The notes beneath the pieces were generated by a model that was given only the letters and a program-made list of their open reading frames with translations, was not told the origin of the DNA and made no database searches. Shown in pieces: positions 35,219 to 44,552 of a stretch of DNA of 64,000 nucleotides; position 1 is the stretch's first letter; every line of letters begins with the position of its first letter. Origin of the DNA: JAUIAI01 sp963732405 (GTDB lineage Bacteria > Pseudomonadota > Gammaproteobacteria > Burkholderiales > Burkholderiaceae_E); assembly GCA_963732405.1 (NCBI GenBank), contig CAVSZG010000006.1, positions 806,001-870,000 of the forward strand, written 5' to 3'. Both the position numbers and the translations under genes were made by a program.

Positions 35219-36378
35219 CGGTGCAACCGAATCGACGCCGATTTCTGCAGGCTTGCGCGCTCCTCGCCATGCCGCGTGTGCTGTTCGCCCGGGCTGCGAC
35301 CGAACGGCGCTTCATCTTCATCATCCAGCGTGGCGCTGCCGACGGCCTGCATACCGTCATCCCCTACGCCGAGCCCGCCTATGGCGCGCTGCGTGGTGCC
35401 CTGGCCGTGGATGCCGCCAGCGTGCTGAAGCTCGACGGAACATTCGGGCTGCATCCGTCACTCACACAGCTCCATTCGATGTTCATCGCCGGACAGGCGA
35501 ACTTCATTCACGCGGTTGCCACCCCGTACCGCGATCGTTCGCATTTTGATGCGCAGAATGTGCTGGAAACCGGCGGCAGCAAACCGTATGGGGTGAAGGA
35601 CGGCTGGATGAACCGCCTGCTCGGCCTGCTGCCGCACACCGGCCATGATGCGATTGCCTTTGCACCCTCGATGCCTTTGGCCATGCGCGGACCCATCGAC
35701 GTTGCGTCCTACGCGCCCTCTGCGTTGCCTCAAGCCAGTGAAGACCTGCTGCGACGGGTCGAGCAACTCTATTCAGGCGATGCGCAGCTGCACGCGCTAT
35801 GGTCGTCGGCGCTGGAGGCTCGCAATATGGCCAGCGGTACGCAGAACGGGACGGCGGGCGGGGCCGGCCGGCAGGACTCCACCGCGCTCGGGCGCATGGC
35901 GGCAAACTTTCTGGCGAAAGCGGACGGGCCGCGTCTGGCGATGATTGAAACCAGCGGATGGGATACTCATAGCGCGCAGGCAGGACGATTATCGCGCCAG
36001 TTGCATGCGCTCGACGACCTCCTGGGCAGTCTTCGTGATGGGCTCGGTGCCGCCTGGGCGGACACCGTGATCCTGGTGGCGACCGAGTTTGGTCGCACAG
36101 TGGCGAGCAATGGAACCGGCGGAACCGACCATGGGACAGGCGCGGCCGCGATACTGATGGGCGGCGCCGTGAAAGGCGGGCGAATCCTGACGGACTGGCC
36201 AGGGCTCGAGCCCGCCAATTTGCTTGATGGGCGCGACCTGAAGCCAACGCTGGCACTGGATTCGCTGATAACGACGGTGTGCGCAGAAGCATTCCAACTG
36301 GATCTGCAGCGAACGGCGCGCACGCTTTTCCCGGATCACACGATCGCCAAACCCTTCGGGTCTATGCTACGTGTGTAG
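35215..36378 (+). CDS. DUF1501 domain-containing Tat-exported protein
   Basis: A 387-residue protein with a twin-arginine signal (NRRRFLQACALLAMP, residues 5-19). It has the alkaline-phosphatase-like DUF1501 core: FIFIIQRGAADGLHTVIPY, SHFDAQNVLETG, then MIETSGWDTHSAQAGRLSRQL and the late EFGRTVASNGTGGTDHGTGAAAILMGG. The conserved Asp and His of that superfamily's metal site are visible. Its start overlaps the DUF1800 stop (ATGA), so the two are coupled. The pair is known only as a conserved unit of unknown task, probably periplasmic. Confidence 0.9.
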   Translation: MTVQPNRRRFLQACALLAMPRVLFARAATERRFIFIIQRGAADGLHTVIPYAEPAYGALRGALAVDAASVLKLDGTFGLHPSLTQLHSMFIAGQANFIHAVATPYRDRSHFDAQNVLETGGSKPYGVKDGWMNRLLGLLPHTGHDAIAFAPSMPLAMRGPIDVASYAPSALPQASEDLLRRVEQLYSGDAQLHALWSSALEARNMASGTQNGTAGGAGRQDSTALGRMAANFLAKADGPRLAMIETSGWDTHSAQAGRLSRQLHALDDLLGSLRDGLGAAWADTVILVATEFGRTVASNGTGGTDHGTGAAAILMGGAVKGGRILTDWPGLEPANLLDGRDLKPTLALDSLITTVCAEAFQLDLQRTARTLFPDHTIAKPFGSMLRV

Positions 36379-36486
36379 GGCTTGTGGCAGGCGGAAAACT
36401 GGCGACCCGAAATCGTCATGCTGAGGATGGAAGCAATCACATGACTCGCCGCCGCGACTTCCGCCCGGGACAGGTTGAGTCTGGTG

Positions 36487-37728
36487 CTACTTCGCCGACT
36501 TCGCGTACTCAGCCGACTGCTCCTTGACGACCTGTCTGACCACGTCGTCATAAGCCGAGAACCAGTCGGTCTGCGGCACCCACTTGCTGCCGTCCCACAT
36601 GTCGATGCGGGTCTTGCCGCCGCCGCCGTGGTCGGATGCGGTGACCGTGACTGGCGCGATCAGGCCGTTGGCGTCGAACTCACGCAGGCTCTCGAGACCG
36701 GCCTTGATCTGGGCCGGTATGAGAGGCCAGCCGCTCTGCTTGATCGCCAGCCGCACGCCCTCGAACAGGCTTGAATACATGGCCAGGCCAGTGTTGTAGT
36801 AGATGTCGTTCATGGTCTTTCGATCGCCGTTGCCCTTGCCCTTGTCGTAGAGCTCGCTGATGATCTGCCTGTGCAGCGGATGATCGGTGCCGCCGATGAC
36901 ATTGGTGCCACGTTTCATGCCCTTGGCTTCAGCGGGTCCGATGTTGGCGATGTCGACTTCGTTGAACCAGTTGACCGAGATCAGCTTGTCCATCGGGATG
37001 CCGTTACGCTTCATCTCGCGCGCTGCCACCACGTGCATGGCCGACAGATTCCAGGTGATGATCCAGTCCGGGTTGGCGCGGCGGATCTGCGTCCAGACGG
37101 CGGACTGATCCTTGCCAGGCAGCGGGTTCGGATAGAGCTGCAGATCGAATCCTTCCTTGGCGGCCAGCGTCTTGAGCATCGGGATCGGCTCCTGACCGAA
37201 CGCATAGTCGGGATAGATGAAGCCGACCTTGACACCCTTCAGATTGCCCTTCGACTGCGTTTTGATGAAATGAATATTGTTGGCCATCTGCCCCCAATAG
37301 GTCGGGCCGATCGGGAACACCCATTTGAAGACCTCGCCGTCGATGGCGTCACCGCGGCCGACGAATGATTGCAGCAGAATATTGCCATCGCTCATGACGC
37401 GCGGCAGGACTGCGCGTGACACCGGCGTTGACAGCGTATCGAATATCATCACGCCCTCGCGTTTGAGCTTCTCGTAGCACTCGATGCCGCGCTGCGGTTC
37501 GTTCCCGTGGTCGGCGGCGATGACCTCGATCGGGTGTCCCTCGAGGCCACCCTTGAGGTTCAGGACATCGGCATAGTCCTTGACCGCCTGCACGATCTGC
37601 GGTGACACGAATGTGTAGGCCTTGCTCAGGTCGTAGCAGATCCCGAAGCGGACCGGCTGGGCCGCAGCCGGCTGCAGGACGCCTGCGAGCGCCAGACCGG
37701 CGAGCGTGGTGAACCATTTATTCTTCAT
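36487..37728 (-). CDS. livK: Branched-chain-type ABC transporter periplasmic binding protein (LivK-like)
   Basis: A 413-residue solute-binding protein. Signal peptide KNKWFTTLAGLALAGVLQPAAA (about residues 2-23) is followed by the LivK/LivJ lobe pattern: FGICYDLSKAYTFVSPQ, KVGFIYPDYAFGQEPIPML and GGTDHPLHRQIISELYDKG. It captures the substrate for the LivFGHM complex encoded just upstream. In such clusters that include a CoA ligase, the ligand is often an aromatic or alicyclic acid rather than an amino acid. GGAGAC precedes ATG 37728. The frame runs open to 39558 only as an accident through the intron. It is now separated from livF by the group II intron. Confidence 0.88.
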   Translation of the reverse strand: MKNKWFTTLAGLALAGVLQPAAAQPVRFGICYDLSKAYTFVSPQIVQAVKDYADVLNLKGGLEGHPIEVIAADHGNEPQRGIECYEKLKREGVMIFDTLSTPVSRAVLPRVMSDGNILLQSFVGRGDAIDGEVFKWVFPIGPTYWGQMANNIHFIKTQSKGNLKGVKVGFIYPDYAFGQEPIPMLKTLAAKEGFDLQLYPNPLPGKDQSAVWTQIRRANPDWIITWNLSAMHVVAAREMKRNGIPMDKLISVNWFNEVDIANIGPAEAKGMKRGTNVIGGTDHPLHRQIISELYDKGKGNGDRKTMNDIYYNTGLAMYSSLFEGVRLAIKQSGWPLIPAQIKAGLESLREFDANGLIAPVTVTASDHGGGGKTRIDMWDGSKWVPQTDWFSAYDDVVRQVVKEQSAEYAKSAK

Positions 37729-38133
37729 GCGTAGTCTCCGTGCGCCGGTCAAAACCGGCAAGGTGTTGTGAATGGAAGTTTCATACGTTGAAGGTTTAGC
37801 CAGCCACGACGGCCCCGAGTCATGCGAGTGCATCCGTGAGGGTGTAGGCGAAGCGTTGACAGGGGTACGTGTGGGCCGGGTATTGAGCCGCGAAATATAT
37901 GCCCCATGCCGCAAGGCGTGGGTGGTCCGGGGTGCCGAGGCCGTGGAGACATGCCGAAGGCCACACTGGCGCTGCCGCATAGGCGAGGCAGCGCTGGACC
38001 CCGCGCGGTCAGAGACCCCGTGCACGCACGGATGCACCTTGTTCGGGAACCGGGAGATCCCGTCACCTTCTGCGCTCCGCCGGGAGGCGGGCAAGTGCGC
38101 AGAGCGCATCGTGAAGCCTGTGGGCGCACGACG

Positions 38134-39642
38134 ATGAGCAATCGGGGCGGGAAGTCGGACTGCTGCGTAGTACCGCAGAAACTGCCGAACAAAGCGGCGG
38201 GGGAAGTTCCCGCGGCGGCGGAGGCGGTGGAGGGAAGGCGGCAGGCCAAGGGCAATGCGGTTGCAGCGCGCATGTCCCGCAGATCGATGCGGGTCTATGA
38301 CATGGGAACGGCGCTCAACGGCATACGTCAGACGGCAAAAGGCAGACGCGATGCGAAGTTCACCTCGCTGATGCACCACATCTACCAAACCGACCGACTG
38401 CGCGCGGCATATCACGCGCTCAGGCGCGATGCGGCGCCCGGCGTGGACGGCCAGACGTGGCAGTCGTACGGGCTCGATCTGGAAGCAAGGCTTGTGGATC
38501 TGTCCGATCGGCTCGCCCGAGGGGGCTACCGGCCCCAGCCTGTGCGGCGTGTGTACATCGACAAGCCCGACGGGAGCCAACGCCCGCTGGGCGTGCCGGC
38601 GCTGGAGGACAAACTGGTCCAACGCGCCACGGTCGATGTGCTCAACGCGATCTACGAGCAGGACTTCATCGGGTTCAGCTACGGCTTTCGGCCCGGCAAA
38701 AGCGCACACGATGCGCTCGATGCCGTGGTGGTGGGGATGGGCAGCAGATATGTGAACTGGATTCTCGATGCGGACATCAGCAAGTTCTTCGACACGATCG
38801 ATCACGACTGGCTGATACGGTTCATCGAGCACCGGGTTGCCGATGCGCGCGTGGTGCGGCTGATCAAGAAGTGGCTGCACGCGGGCGTGCTGCAAGAGGG
38901 ACGGCTCGAGCACAGTGAGTTGGGAACGGTGCAAGGCGGCAGCATCAGTCCGCTGCTGGCCAACATCTACCTGCACTACGTGTTCGATCAGTGGGTGAAA
39001 CAGTGGCGGGCTCGCCATGCCCGAGGTGACGTGATCGTCGTGCGTTACGCCGATGATTGGGTTGCCGGCTTCCGGTTCCGTGACGACGCCGAGCGCTTTG
39101 CGCGCGACGTGAAGGCACGGCTGCAGGAGTTCGGGCTGAAGCTGCACCCCGAGAAGACGCGACTGATCGAGTTCGGGCCATTTGCCCGAGGCAACATCGC
39201 GCGTCGAGGAAAGGGCAAGCCGCAAACGTTCGACTTCCTTGGCTTCACGCATTGCTGCGGCAAGACGCGACAGGGGAAGTTCATCGTGCTGCGGCTCACC
39301 AGTGCGAAACGACTGCGGGGCAAGCTCGCAGCGCTCAAGGTCGAACTCAGACGACGCATGCACGTGCCCATCGGCGAGCAGGGCCGTTACCTGCGCGCCG
39401 TGGTCATCGGGCACACGCGCTACTACGGCGTGCCGATGAACGGGGCCCGCCTGAGAACATTCCGTCATCAGGTCGCCCGGCTTTGGCACCGCACGATGTG
39501 CCGCCGCAGCCAAACGGGCTTCGTGACGTGGCGTCGAATGTACCGGCTGATCCATCACTGGCTACCTTCTCCTCGCATCTGTCACCCTTACCCCAACCAG
39601 CGTCTGAGCGTCACGACCCGAGGCAGGAGCCGTGTGCGGTAA
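38134..39642 (+). CDS. ltrA: Group II intron reverse transcriptase/maturase
   Basis: A 502-residue protein that binds its intron RNA, helps splicing and copies it into DNA. Reverse-transcriptase blocks are in order: APGVDGQTWQSY (RT-1/2 region), VYIDKPDGSQRPLGVPALEDKLVQ, then FIGFSYGFRPGKSAHDAL and LDADISKFFDTIDHDWL. QGGSISPLLANIYLHYVFD follows, then the catalytic YADD (residues 305-308), and LKLHPEKTRLIEFG. A maturase region with FDFLGFTHCCGK and YYGVPMNGARL follows. No HNH endonuclease domain is present. The first about 60 residues are basic and weakly conserved; a later start at MSRRSMRVYDMG is possible. Its 3' end runs into domain V. Confidence 0.92.
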   Translation: MSNRGGKSDCCVVPQKLPNKAAGEVPAAAEAVEGRRQAKGNAVAARMSRRSMRVYDMGTALNGIRQTAKGRRDAKFTSLMHHIYQTDRLRAAYHALRRDAAPGVDGQTWQSYGLDLEARLVDLSDRLARGGYRPQPVRRVYIDKPDGSQRPLGVPALEDKLVQRATVDVLNAIYEQDFIGFSYGFRPGKSAHDALDAVVVGMGSRYVNWILDADISKFFDTIDHDWLIRFIEHRVADARVVRLIKKWLHAGVLQEGRLEHSELGTVQGGSISPLLANIYLHYVFDQWVKQWRARHARGDVIVVRYADDWVAGFRFRDDAERFARDVKARLQEFGLKLHPEKTRLIEFGPFARGNIARRGKGKPQTFDFLGFTHCCGKTRQGKFIVLRLTSAKRLRGKLAALKVELRRRMHVPIGEQGRYLRAVVIGHTRYYGVPMNGARLRTFRHQVARLWHRTMCRRSQTGFVTWRRMYRLIHHWLPSPRICHPYPNQRLSVTTRGRSRVR

Positions 39643-39660
39643 TCCCGCTCGCACGGATCT
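39627..39660 (+). ncRNA. Group II intron domain V
   Basis: The 34-nt hairpin starts GAGCCGTGTGCGG, with the catalytic AGC triad at 39628-39630 and a 2-nt bulge (39649-39650), and ends CACGGATC. In most introns the closing strand is GGTTC; here it is GGATC. This replaces the U that wobble-pairs with the triad G by an A, which may impair catalysis. Confidence 0.75.
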
Positions 39661-39775
39661 GTGGAGGGGGTGTCGAGTGATCGGCATTCCTACTCCGACT
39701 GCGTACGGTTGGGATCAGGTTCCGGCGCCAAGGGTACGCACCTGGCCCGGAGAGTCAGTCGGGGATCAATCGAAT

Positions 39776-40588
39776 TCAGCTCAACCAGCGTTTGCGCCGG
39801 CTGTAGTGTTTGATCTCGTGGAAATTACGTCCTTCTGCGCCGCCAAGATAGAACTGCTGGATGTCCGGGTTCGCCTTCATGGCCTCGGCGCTGTCGTGCA
39901 TGACGACTCGGCCATTTTCCATCAGATAGCCATGCGACACCACGTCGAGTGCGGCGATTGCGTTCTGCTCGACGAGCAGCACCGACAGGCCTTCCTTGCG
40001 GTTGATGTCGCGCACGATCGCGAAGATCTCCGAGACCAGCAAGGGCGAAAGCCCCAGGCTGGGTTCGTCGAGCATGAGCAGCGTGGGCTGGGTCATGAGC
40101 GCGCGACCGATCGCGAGCATCTGTTGCTCGCCACCGGACAGATAGCCCGATGCCGACGTGCGGCGGGTGTGCAGCCGTGGGAAGTAGTTGTAGACGAGAT
40201 CCCGATTGCGCAGCATGTCCTGGCGGCTGCCCTTGACGGCGGACGCTGCGGCAAGGTTCTCGTCAGGTGTCAGGTGTTCGAAGACCCGCCGGCCCTCGAG
40301 CACCTGCACGATGCCCAACTGCACGCGCTTCTGAGGTGCCAGGCCGTTGATCTCCCGGTCTAGGAAGCGGACTTCGCCGCGCGTGACCAGGCCGCGTTCG
40401 GCGCTCAGCAGGCCGCTGATCGCTTTGAGCGTCGTGCTCTTGCCAGCGCCGTTGCCACCCAGCAGCGCGACCATGCCGCCCTTGGGTACCTCGATCGACA
40501 CCCCCTTGACCGCCAGCGCCACGCGGTCGTAGATGACCTCGACATTGTTCAGCGACAGCACGAGTTCCTGGCGTGGAGAATCAGTCAT
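39776..40588 (-). CDS. livF: Branched-chain-type ABC transporter ATPase LivF
   Basis: A 270-residue ATPase of the HAAT importer family. Walker A is GGNGAGKST, the Q-loop region contains QVLEGRRVFEHLTPDEN, the signature is YLSGGEQQML, and Walker B is LLMLDEPSLGLSP, followed by the H-loop region. The IVQVLEGRRVF stretch and the C-terminal extension are LivF-like rather than LivG-like. It energises uptake together with LivG. It starts 5 nt after livM and is the last operon gene before the intron. The C-terminal 25 residues (about 246-270) are unusually basic. Confidence 0.93.
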   Translation of the reverse strand: MTDSPRQELVLSLNNVEVIYDRVALAVKGVSIEVPKGGMVALLGGNGAGKSTTLKAISGLLSAERGLVTRGEVRFLDREINGLAPQKRVQLGIVQVLEGRRVFEHLTPDENLAAASAVKGSRQDMLRNRDLVYNYFPRLHTRRTSASGYLSGGEQQMLAIGRALMTQPTLLMLDEPSLGLSPLLVSEIFAIVRDINRKEGLSVLLVEQNAIAALDVVSHGYLMENGRVVMHDSAEAMKANPDIQQFYLGGAEGRNFHEIKHYSRRKRWLS

Positions 40589-40593
40589 GGTGG

Positions 40594-41667
40594 TTACTTG
40601 CGCGCATAGCCGAAAGGCCAGACCAGCAGGTAGTTGCGAACGTTGTTATATAACTTGCCCAGACCCATTGGCTCGATCAACAAAAGACCGATGATCAGTG
40701 CGCCGTAGAGTGCGTTGGGAATGTGCGCGAGCGTCTCGGGGCCGAGGTCGATCCCGGCCAGGCCGGCAAGCCATGCAACGAGCTGGTTGATCTGCCCGGG
40801 CAGCAGCAGGATGAAGGCCGCGCCGAAATAGCTACCGATAATGCTGGCCAGCCCACCGACGATGACCATGGCCAGCAGTTCGATCGAGACGTTGACCGCG
40901 AACTGCTCGGGCGTGACCGCTCGATAGAAGGTGAAGATCAGGATCGCGCCGCTGACGCCGCCGATGAATGACGAGGTCGCGAATGCCACCGCCTTGTAGT
41001 AGAAGCTCTGCACGCCGATGACAGCGGCCGCGTAGTCTTTCTCGCGCACCGCCACCAGTGCGCGGCCGAGCGCGCTGCGCTTGAGGTTGAGCATGAACAT
41101 CGTCACCAGAAGACACCAGGCAAGCGCCACGTAGTAGAAGCCGACTTCGGAGGTCACTGCGATGCCGAACAGTCGCATGGTGGGTGCCTGCAGCGTGGCT
41201 GACACGCCGCCGCTGATCGCGGGCACGTGCGAGATCACCCAGTCCATGACGAACTGCATGGCCAATGTCGACAGCGCCAGGTACAGTCCTTTGACGCGCA
41301 GCGCGGCGAACGAGAACACGGTGCCGATGACGGTGGCCATCAGGCCGGCCAGCACGATGGCGATTTCCCAAGGGATGCCGTTGCGGGCCGCGTGTACCGA
41401 GGTGTAGGCACCGATTGCCATGATCGCTGCATAGCCGAAGTGGAACTGGCCGGCCCAGCCGAGCACGAGGTTCAGCCCGAGCGCCGCCGACGTCCAGACC
41501 AGCCAGGGCAGCAGATGGCTGGTCAGCGTCAGCGAACTCACGGTCAGTGGTGCGGTGATCGCCAGCAGCAGCAGGACGGTGACGAGGCCGCGGTCGAACG
41601 GAATCGGAAACAGTGCCCGGTCGGACGCGTAGTCGGTGTGAAATAAGCGGGCCTGGCGGTAAAACAT
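40594..41667 (-). CDS. livM: Branched-chain-type ABC transporter permease LivM
   Basis: A 357-residue inner-membrane permease with about nine spans. LivM features are LNLVLGWAGQFHFGYAAIMAIGAYT near the third span, ALRVKGLYLALSTLAMQFV, and the cytoplasmic EAA-like loop GRALVAVREKDYAAAVIGVQSFYYKAVAF before the last spans. It forms the channel together with LivH. Gaps of 4-5 nt separate it from livH and livF, showing a tight operon. The first 30 residues are hydrophilic, so a later start is conceivable. Confidence 0.92.
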   Translation of the reverse strand: MFYRQARLFHTDYASDRALFPIPFDRGLVTVLLLLAITAPLTVSSLTLTSHLLPWLVWTSAALGLNLVLGWAGQFHFGYAAIMAIGAYTSVHAARNGIPWEIAIVLAGLMATVIGTVFSFAALRVKGLYLALSTLAMQFVMDWVISHVPAISGGVSATLQAPTMRLFGIAVTSEVGFYYVALAWCLLVTMFMLNLKRSALGRALVAVREKDYAAAVIGVQSFYYKAVAFATSSFIGGVSGAILIFTFYRAVTPEQFAVNVSIELLAMVIVGGLASIIGSYFGAAFILLLPGQINQLVAWLAGLAGIDLGPETLAHIPNALYGALIIGLLLIEPMGLGKLYNNVRNYLLVWPFGYARK

Positions 41668-41671
41668 GGGC

Positions 41672-42560
41672 TCAGATCCTCTCGATGTGGTGCCGGCCGA
41701 ACAGGCCGTGCGGGCGGATCATGATGGTCAGCATCAACACCGCCGCCACAACCAGGTCGCGGCTGCCGCCGCCGACCAGCGGGTCGAGGTAGCCCGACCG
41801 CGACGCTTTCGATGATGCCCAGCAGCAAGCCGGCGAGAATCGCACCGCCCAGGCTGTCCAGCCCGCCCAGTACGCCGACCGTGAGCCCCTTGAGCAGCAA
41901 CATCGATAGCGACTGGTCGACGCTCTGGATCGATCCCCAGAGCACGCCGGCCGTGGTGGCCACGACCGAAGACAATGCCCAGGACAGGGCGACGCCACGC
42001 TCGACCGAGATGCCGACCGACCACGAGGCCAGGTAATCGTCGGCGATCGCTCGCAGCACGACCCCGCGTCGTGTCTGGAAAAACCACAGGAAGGCGCCGA
42101 ACAGCACCAGCGTGACCGCGGCACCCACGAGATAGGTGCGGTTGAGCAGCAGCGGGCCAAGGAACAGTGGCGCATCGCTGATGCCCAGCGACAATGGCCT
42201 GCCGCTGCCGCCCCATACCGCCATGGAGGTGGCGCGCAGAAAGATGTCGATGCCCAGTGTCATCATGAGGAGCATGATGACCGGGCGGCCGGCCAGGCGC
42301 CGCAGCGCCAGCCGCTCGATGCCGATGCCGACGTAGAACATGCTGACCGCGGCCAGTGGTATGGCGAGCCACATCGGTGCGCCCAGGCCGTTCGCGAAGG
42401 CCAGCACGAGGTAGGCGCCAAGCATGACCAGCGCACCCTGGGCGAGATTCGGCACCGACGAGGACTTGTAGATGAGCACCACGCCCATGGCCACCAGCGA
42501 GTACATGAGGCCTGACAGGCCGCCATTGACCGCGAGTTCGAGGAAATACAGCCAGTCCAT
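41672..42560 (-). pseudogene. livH: Branched-chain-type permease LivH, frameshifted near the 3' end
   Basis: A permease with seven to eight spans (MYSLVAMGVVLIYKSSSVPNLAQGALVMLGAYL, TRRGVVLRAIADDYLASWSVGI, KGLTVGVLGGLDSLGGAILAGLLLG). At 41793-41795 (CCC on the plus strand) one extra base throws the frame after ESVAVG. The native end continues in the next frame as GYLDPLVGGGSRDLVVAAV ... RPHGLFGRHHIERI, stopping at 41672, 4 nt before livM. Corrected length is 295 residues, normal for LivH. As read, translation runs on into livM in the wrong frame (338 residues). Either a homopolymer read error or a recent mutation that would disable the transporter. Confidence 0.8.
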
Positions 42561-42563
42561 TGC

Positions 42564-44552
42564 TCAGAGTTCCTTGATCTGCAGCAGGCGCTCGCTCACG
42601 CCGACGTCGCCGGTTTCGTAGACGACCTGCGCGCGCATCATCACGCTTGCCTGGCCGGTGTAGATTGCCTCGATGATCGGCGCGTAGCGCGCCTCGACGA
42701 CATTGCGCCGCAGCTTGCGCGTGCGGGTGATCTCGCCGTCGTCGGCATCGAAAGCCTTGTGCAGGCTCACGAAGTGACGCAGGCGCAGGCCCTCGGGCAG
42801 TGTCTGGTTGAGGCGGTCGATGGCCTGCGCCAGCAGCGCCAGAACCTCTGGCTTTTGCGACAGATCGGCGTAGGACACGTAGGAGATGCCGCGCAGCTCG
42901 GCCCAGTGCCCGACCGGTTCCATGTCGATGCAGACGATGGCAGCGAGCGTGGGCCGGCCGCTGCCCAGCACGGCAACATCCTTGATGTAGGGGCTGAACT
43001 TCAGTCGGTTCTCGATATAGTTCGGGATGTAGCGCTCGCCGCCGCTGGTGTAAACGACTTCGGAGACGCGGCCGAGCACGACCAACTGGCCGTCCTTTTC
43101 AAGATAGCCGGCATCGCCGGTCTGCAGCCAGTCATCAACGACGGCGGCGCTGGTCGCCGCTTCGTTGTCGTGATAGCCACCGAATACGCTGCCCGATCGG
43201 ATCTGGATCTCGCCGCTATCGCTGATCCGCACGTCGACACCGGGCAGCGGCCGGCCGACCGTGTGCAGGTGGACTTCGCCGGGCGCGTGCATGGCGTTGA
43301 ACGCGCTGGTTTCGGTCTGGCCATAGAGCTGCCGCAGTTGCACGCCGAGCGCCCGATAGAAGATGAAGGTGTCCTCGCCAATCGCTTCGCCGCCGGTGAA
43401 CGCGTTGCGCAGGCGGCTCAGGCCAAGCTGGTCCTTGATCGGTCCGGCCACCAGCCATTCGCCAAGCGGCCGTGTCAGCCGCTGCGCGAGTGTCGGTGGC
43501 TGGCCAGCCAGCTTTCGGCGTTCGGCGGCGATGCTGCGCGCCATGAAGAAGTCATACAGCGCTTTCTTCAGCCGGCTCGAATCGGCCATGCGAACCTGGA
43601 CCATGGTCAGCAGGTTGTCCCAGCTGCGCGGTGCGGCCAGGTAAAAGGTCGGGGCAATCTCGCGCAGATTGCGCAGTACCGTCTCCTGGCGCTCCGGTAC
43701 ATTGATCACGAAGCGCAGTCCGATGCCGGCACCGATCGTGATCGCATAGTCGCCGATCCAGGCCATGGGCAGGTAGGCCAGGATCTCCTCGCCAACCCCG
43801 AAGGCACCGGCTGCATGGGCATTGCGCACGCCGGACAGCACGTTGCGATGGCTCAGTACCACGCCCTTGGGCTTGCCGGTGGTGCCCGAGGAGTGGATGA
43901 TGACCGCGGCGTCGTCCGGCTGCGCGCGCTCGACCAGTGCGCGGCGTAGCTCGGCCGACGCTGCCAGTCGCTGCCTGCCCTGCTGCTCGAGCGACTGCCA
44001 GGCACGCAGGCCCGGCACGGTGTACTTCGCCAGACCGCGTGGGTCGTCGTAGATCAGCGTGGCGATGCCAGCGCCACGATCGCGCAGCTCGAGAAGCTTG
44101 TCCACCTGTTCCTGGTCTTCGGCGAGTGCAAAGCGGATGTGAACGCTCTGGATCACAGGCAGTAACTCGTCGGGCGTGGCCTCGGAAAAGACCGGCACGG
44201 CGCGCCCGCGCAGCGCCGCCGCGGCCAGCATGCCCAGGTAGAGGTGAGGTCGGTTGTCACCAGCGATGAGCAGCGAATCGCCGGCATGAAAGCCCAGATC
44301 CTCCAGCGCCGCGGCGCAGGCCAGCACCTGATCGCAGACCTGCGACCAGGTCTTCTGCTGCCAGATACCCTGGTCCTTCTCGCGCAGGGCCACGACCGAT
44401 CCGTAGTGGGCAGCATTGGCCGCGAGGATTCGCAGCAGCGTCGTGTCCGGGTCGAGGTTCCAGCCGGGCGCATCCGCCAGCGCGATGGCCGAATCCGAGC
44501 CGACCGCAGCCGTGGCGACGCCCGGATGTGGCGCCTGCTCAGGCGAGGCCAT
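42564..44552 (-). CDS. AMP-dependent acyl-CoA ligase of a Liv-type transport operon
   Basis: A 662-residue adenylate-forming enzyme that activates a carboxylic acid with ATP and CoA. The P-loop is VIIHSSGTTGKPKGVVLSH (about residues 220-238). Then come a GQTETSAFNAMHAPG motif (A5 region) and the hinge region with DWLQTGDAGYLEKDGQL and VYTSGGERYIPNYIENRLKFSPYI, where long-chain-type ligases have GEKISP-like motifs. Its length fits FadD15/FAA1-like ligases. It lies between livG and livH (14-nt overlap and 3-nt gap), so uptake and CoA activation are co-expressed. With BadH/BadI/AliB divergent, cyclohexanecarboxylate or a similar acid is the likely substrate. Confidence 0.88.
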   Translation of the reverse strand: MASPEQAPHPGVATAAVGSDSAIALADAPGWNLDPDTTLLRILAANAAHYGSVVALREKDQGIWQQKTWSQVCDQVLACAAALEDLGFHAGDSLLIAGDNRPHLYLGMLAAAALRGRAVPVFSEATPDELLPVIQSVHIRFALAEDQEQVDKLLELRDRGAGIATLIYDDPRGLAKYTVPGLRAWQSLEQQGRQRLAASAELRRALVERAQPDDAAVIIHSSGTTGKPKGVVLSHRNVLSGVRNAHAAGAFGVGEEILAYLPMAWIGDYAITIGAGIGLRFVINVPERQETVLRNLREIAPTFYLAAPRSWDNLLTMVQVRMADSSRLKKALYDFFMARSIAAERRKLAGQPPTLAQRLTRPLGEWLVAGPIKDQLGLSRLRNAFTGGEAIGEDTFIFYRALGVQLRQLYGQTETSAFNAMHAPGEVHLHTVGRPLPGVDVRISDSGEIQIRSGSVFGGYHDNEAATSAAVVDDWLQTGDAGYLEKDGQLVVLGRVSEVVYTSGGERYIPNYIENRLKFSPYIKDVAVLGSGRPTLAAIVCIDMEPVGHWAELRGISYVSYADLSQKPEVLALLAQAIDRLNQTLPEGLRLRHFVSLHKAFDADDGEITRTRKLRRNVVEARYAPIIEAIYTGQASVMMRAQVVYETGDVGVSERLLQIKEL

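Larger units (their letters stand above)
37828..39695 (+). mobile_element. Group II intron with intron-encoded maturase
   Basis: A retroelement of about 1.87 kb. The probable 5' end is GTGCATCC at 37828, resembling the GUGYG consensus, followed by about 300 nt of structured RNA. The maturase gene occupies 38134-39642. The 3' end holds a domain V hairpin (39627-39660) and a domain VI-like hairpin (GGGGTGTCGA with TCGGCATTCC, about 39668-39691), and ends near CTAC at 39695. It lies between livF and livK, antisense to that operon, so operon transcripts carry its complement and cannot splice it. Boundaries are estimates to within a few tens of bases at the 5' side. Confidence 0.8.

Noticed and set aside
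36487..39558. Single 1023-codon minus-strand protein covering livK and the intron region
   Set aside because: Only the last 413 residues are protein-like; the rest is antisense to the maturase. The livK signal peptide and ribosome site fix the start at 37728.
38134..39642. Diversity-generating or defence-type retroelement
   Set aside because: The maturase region and a domain V hairpin at the 3' end identify a group II intron; no template/variable repeats or defence partners are present.
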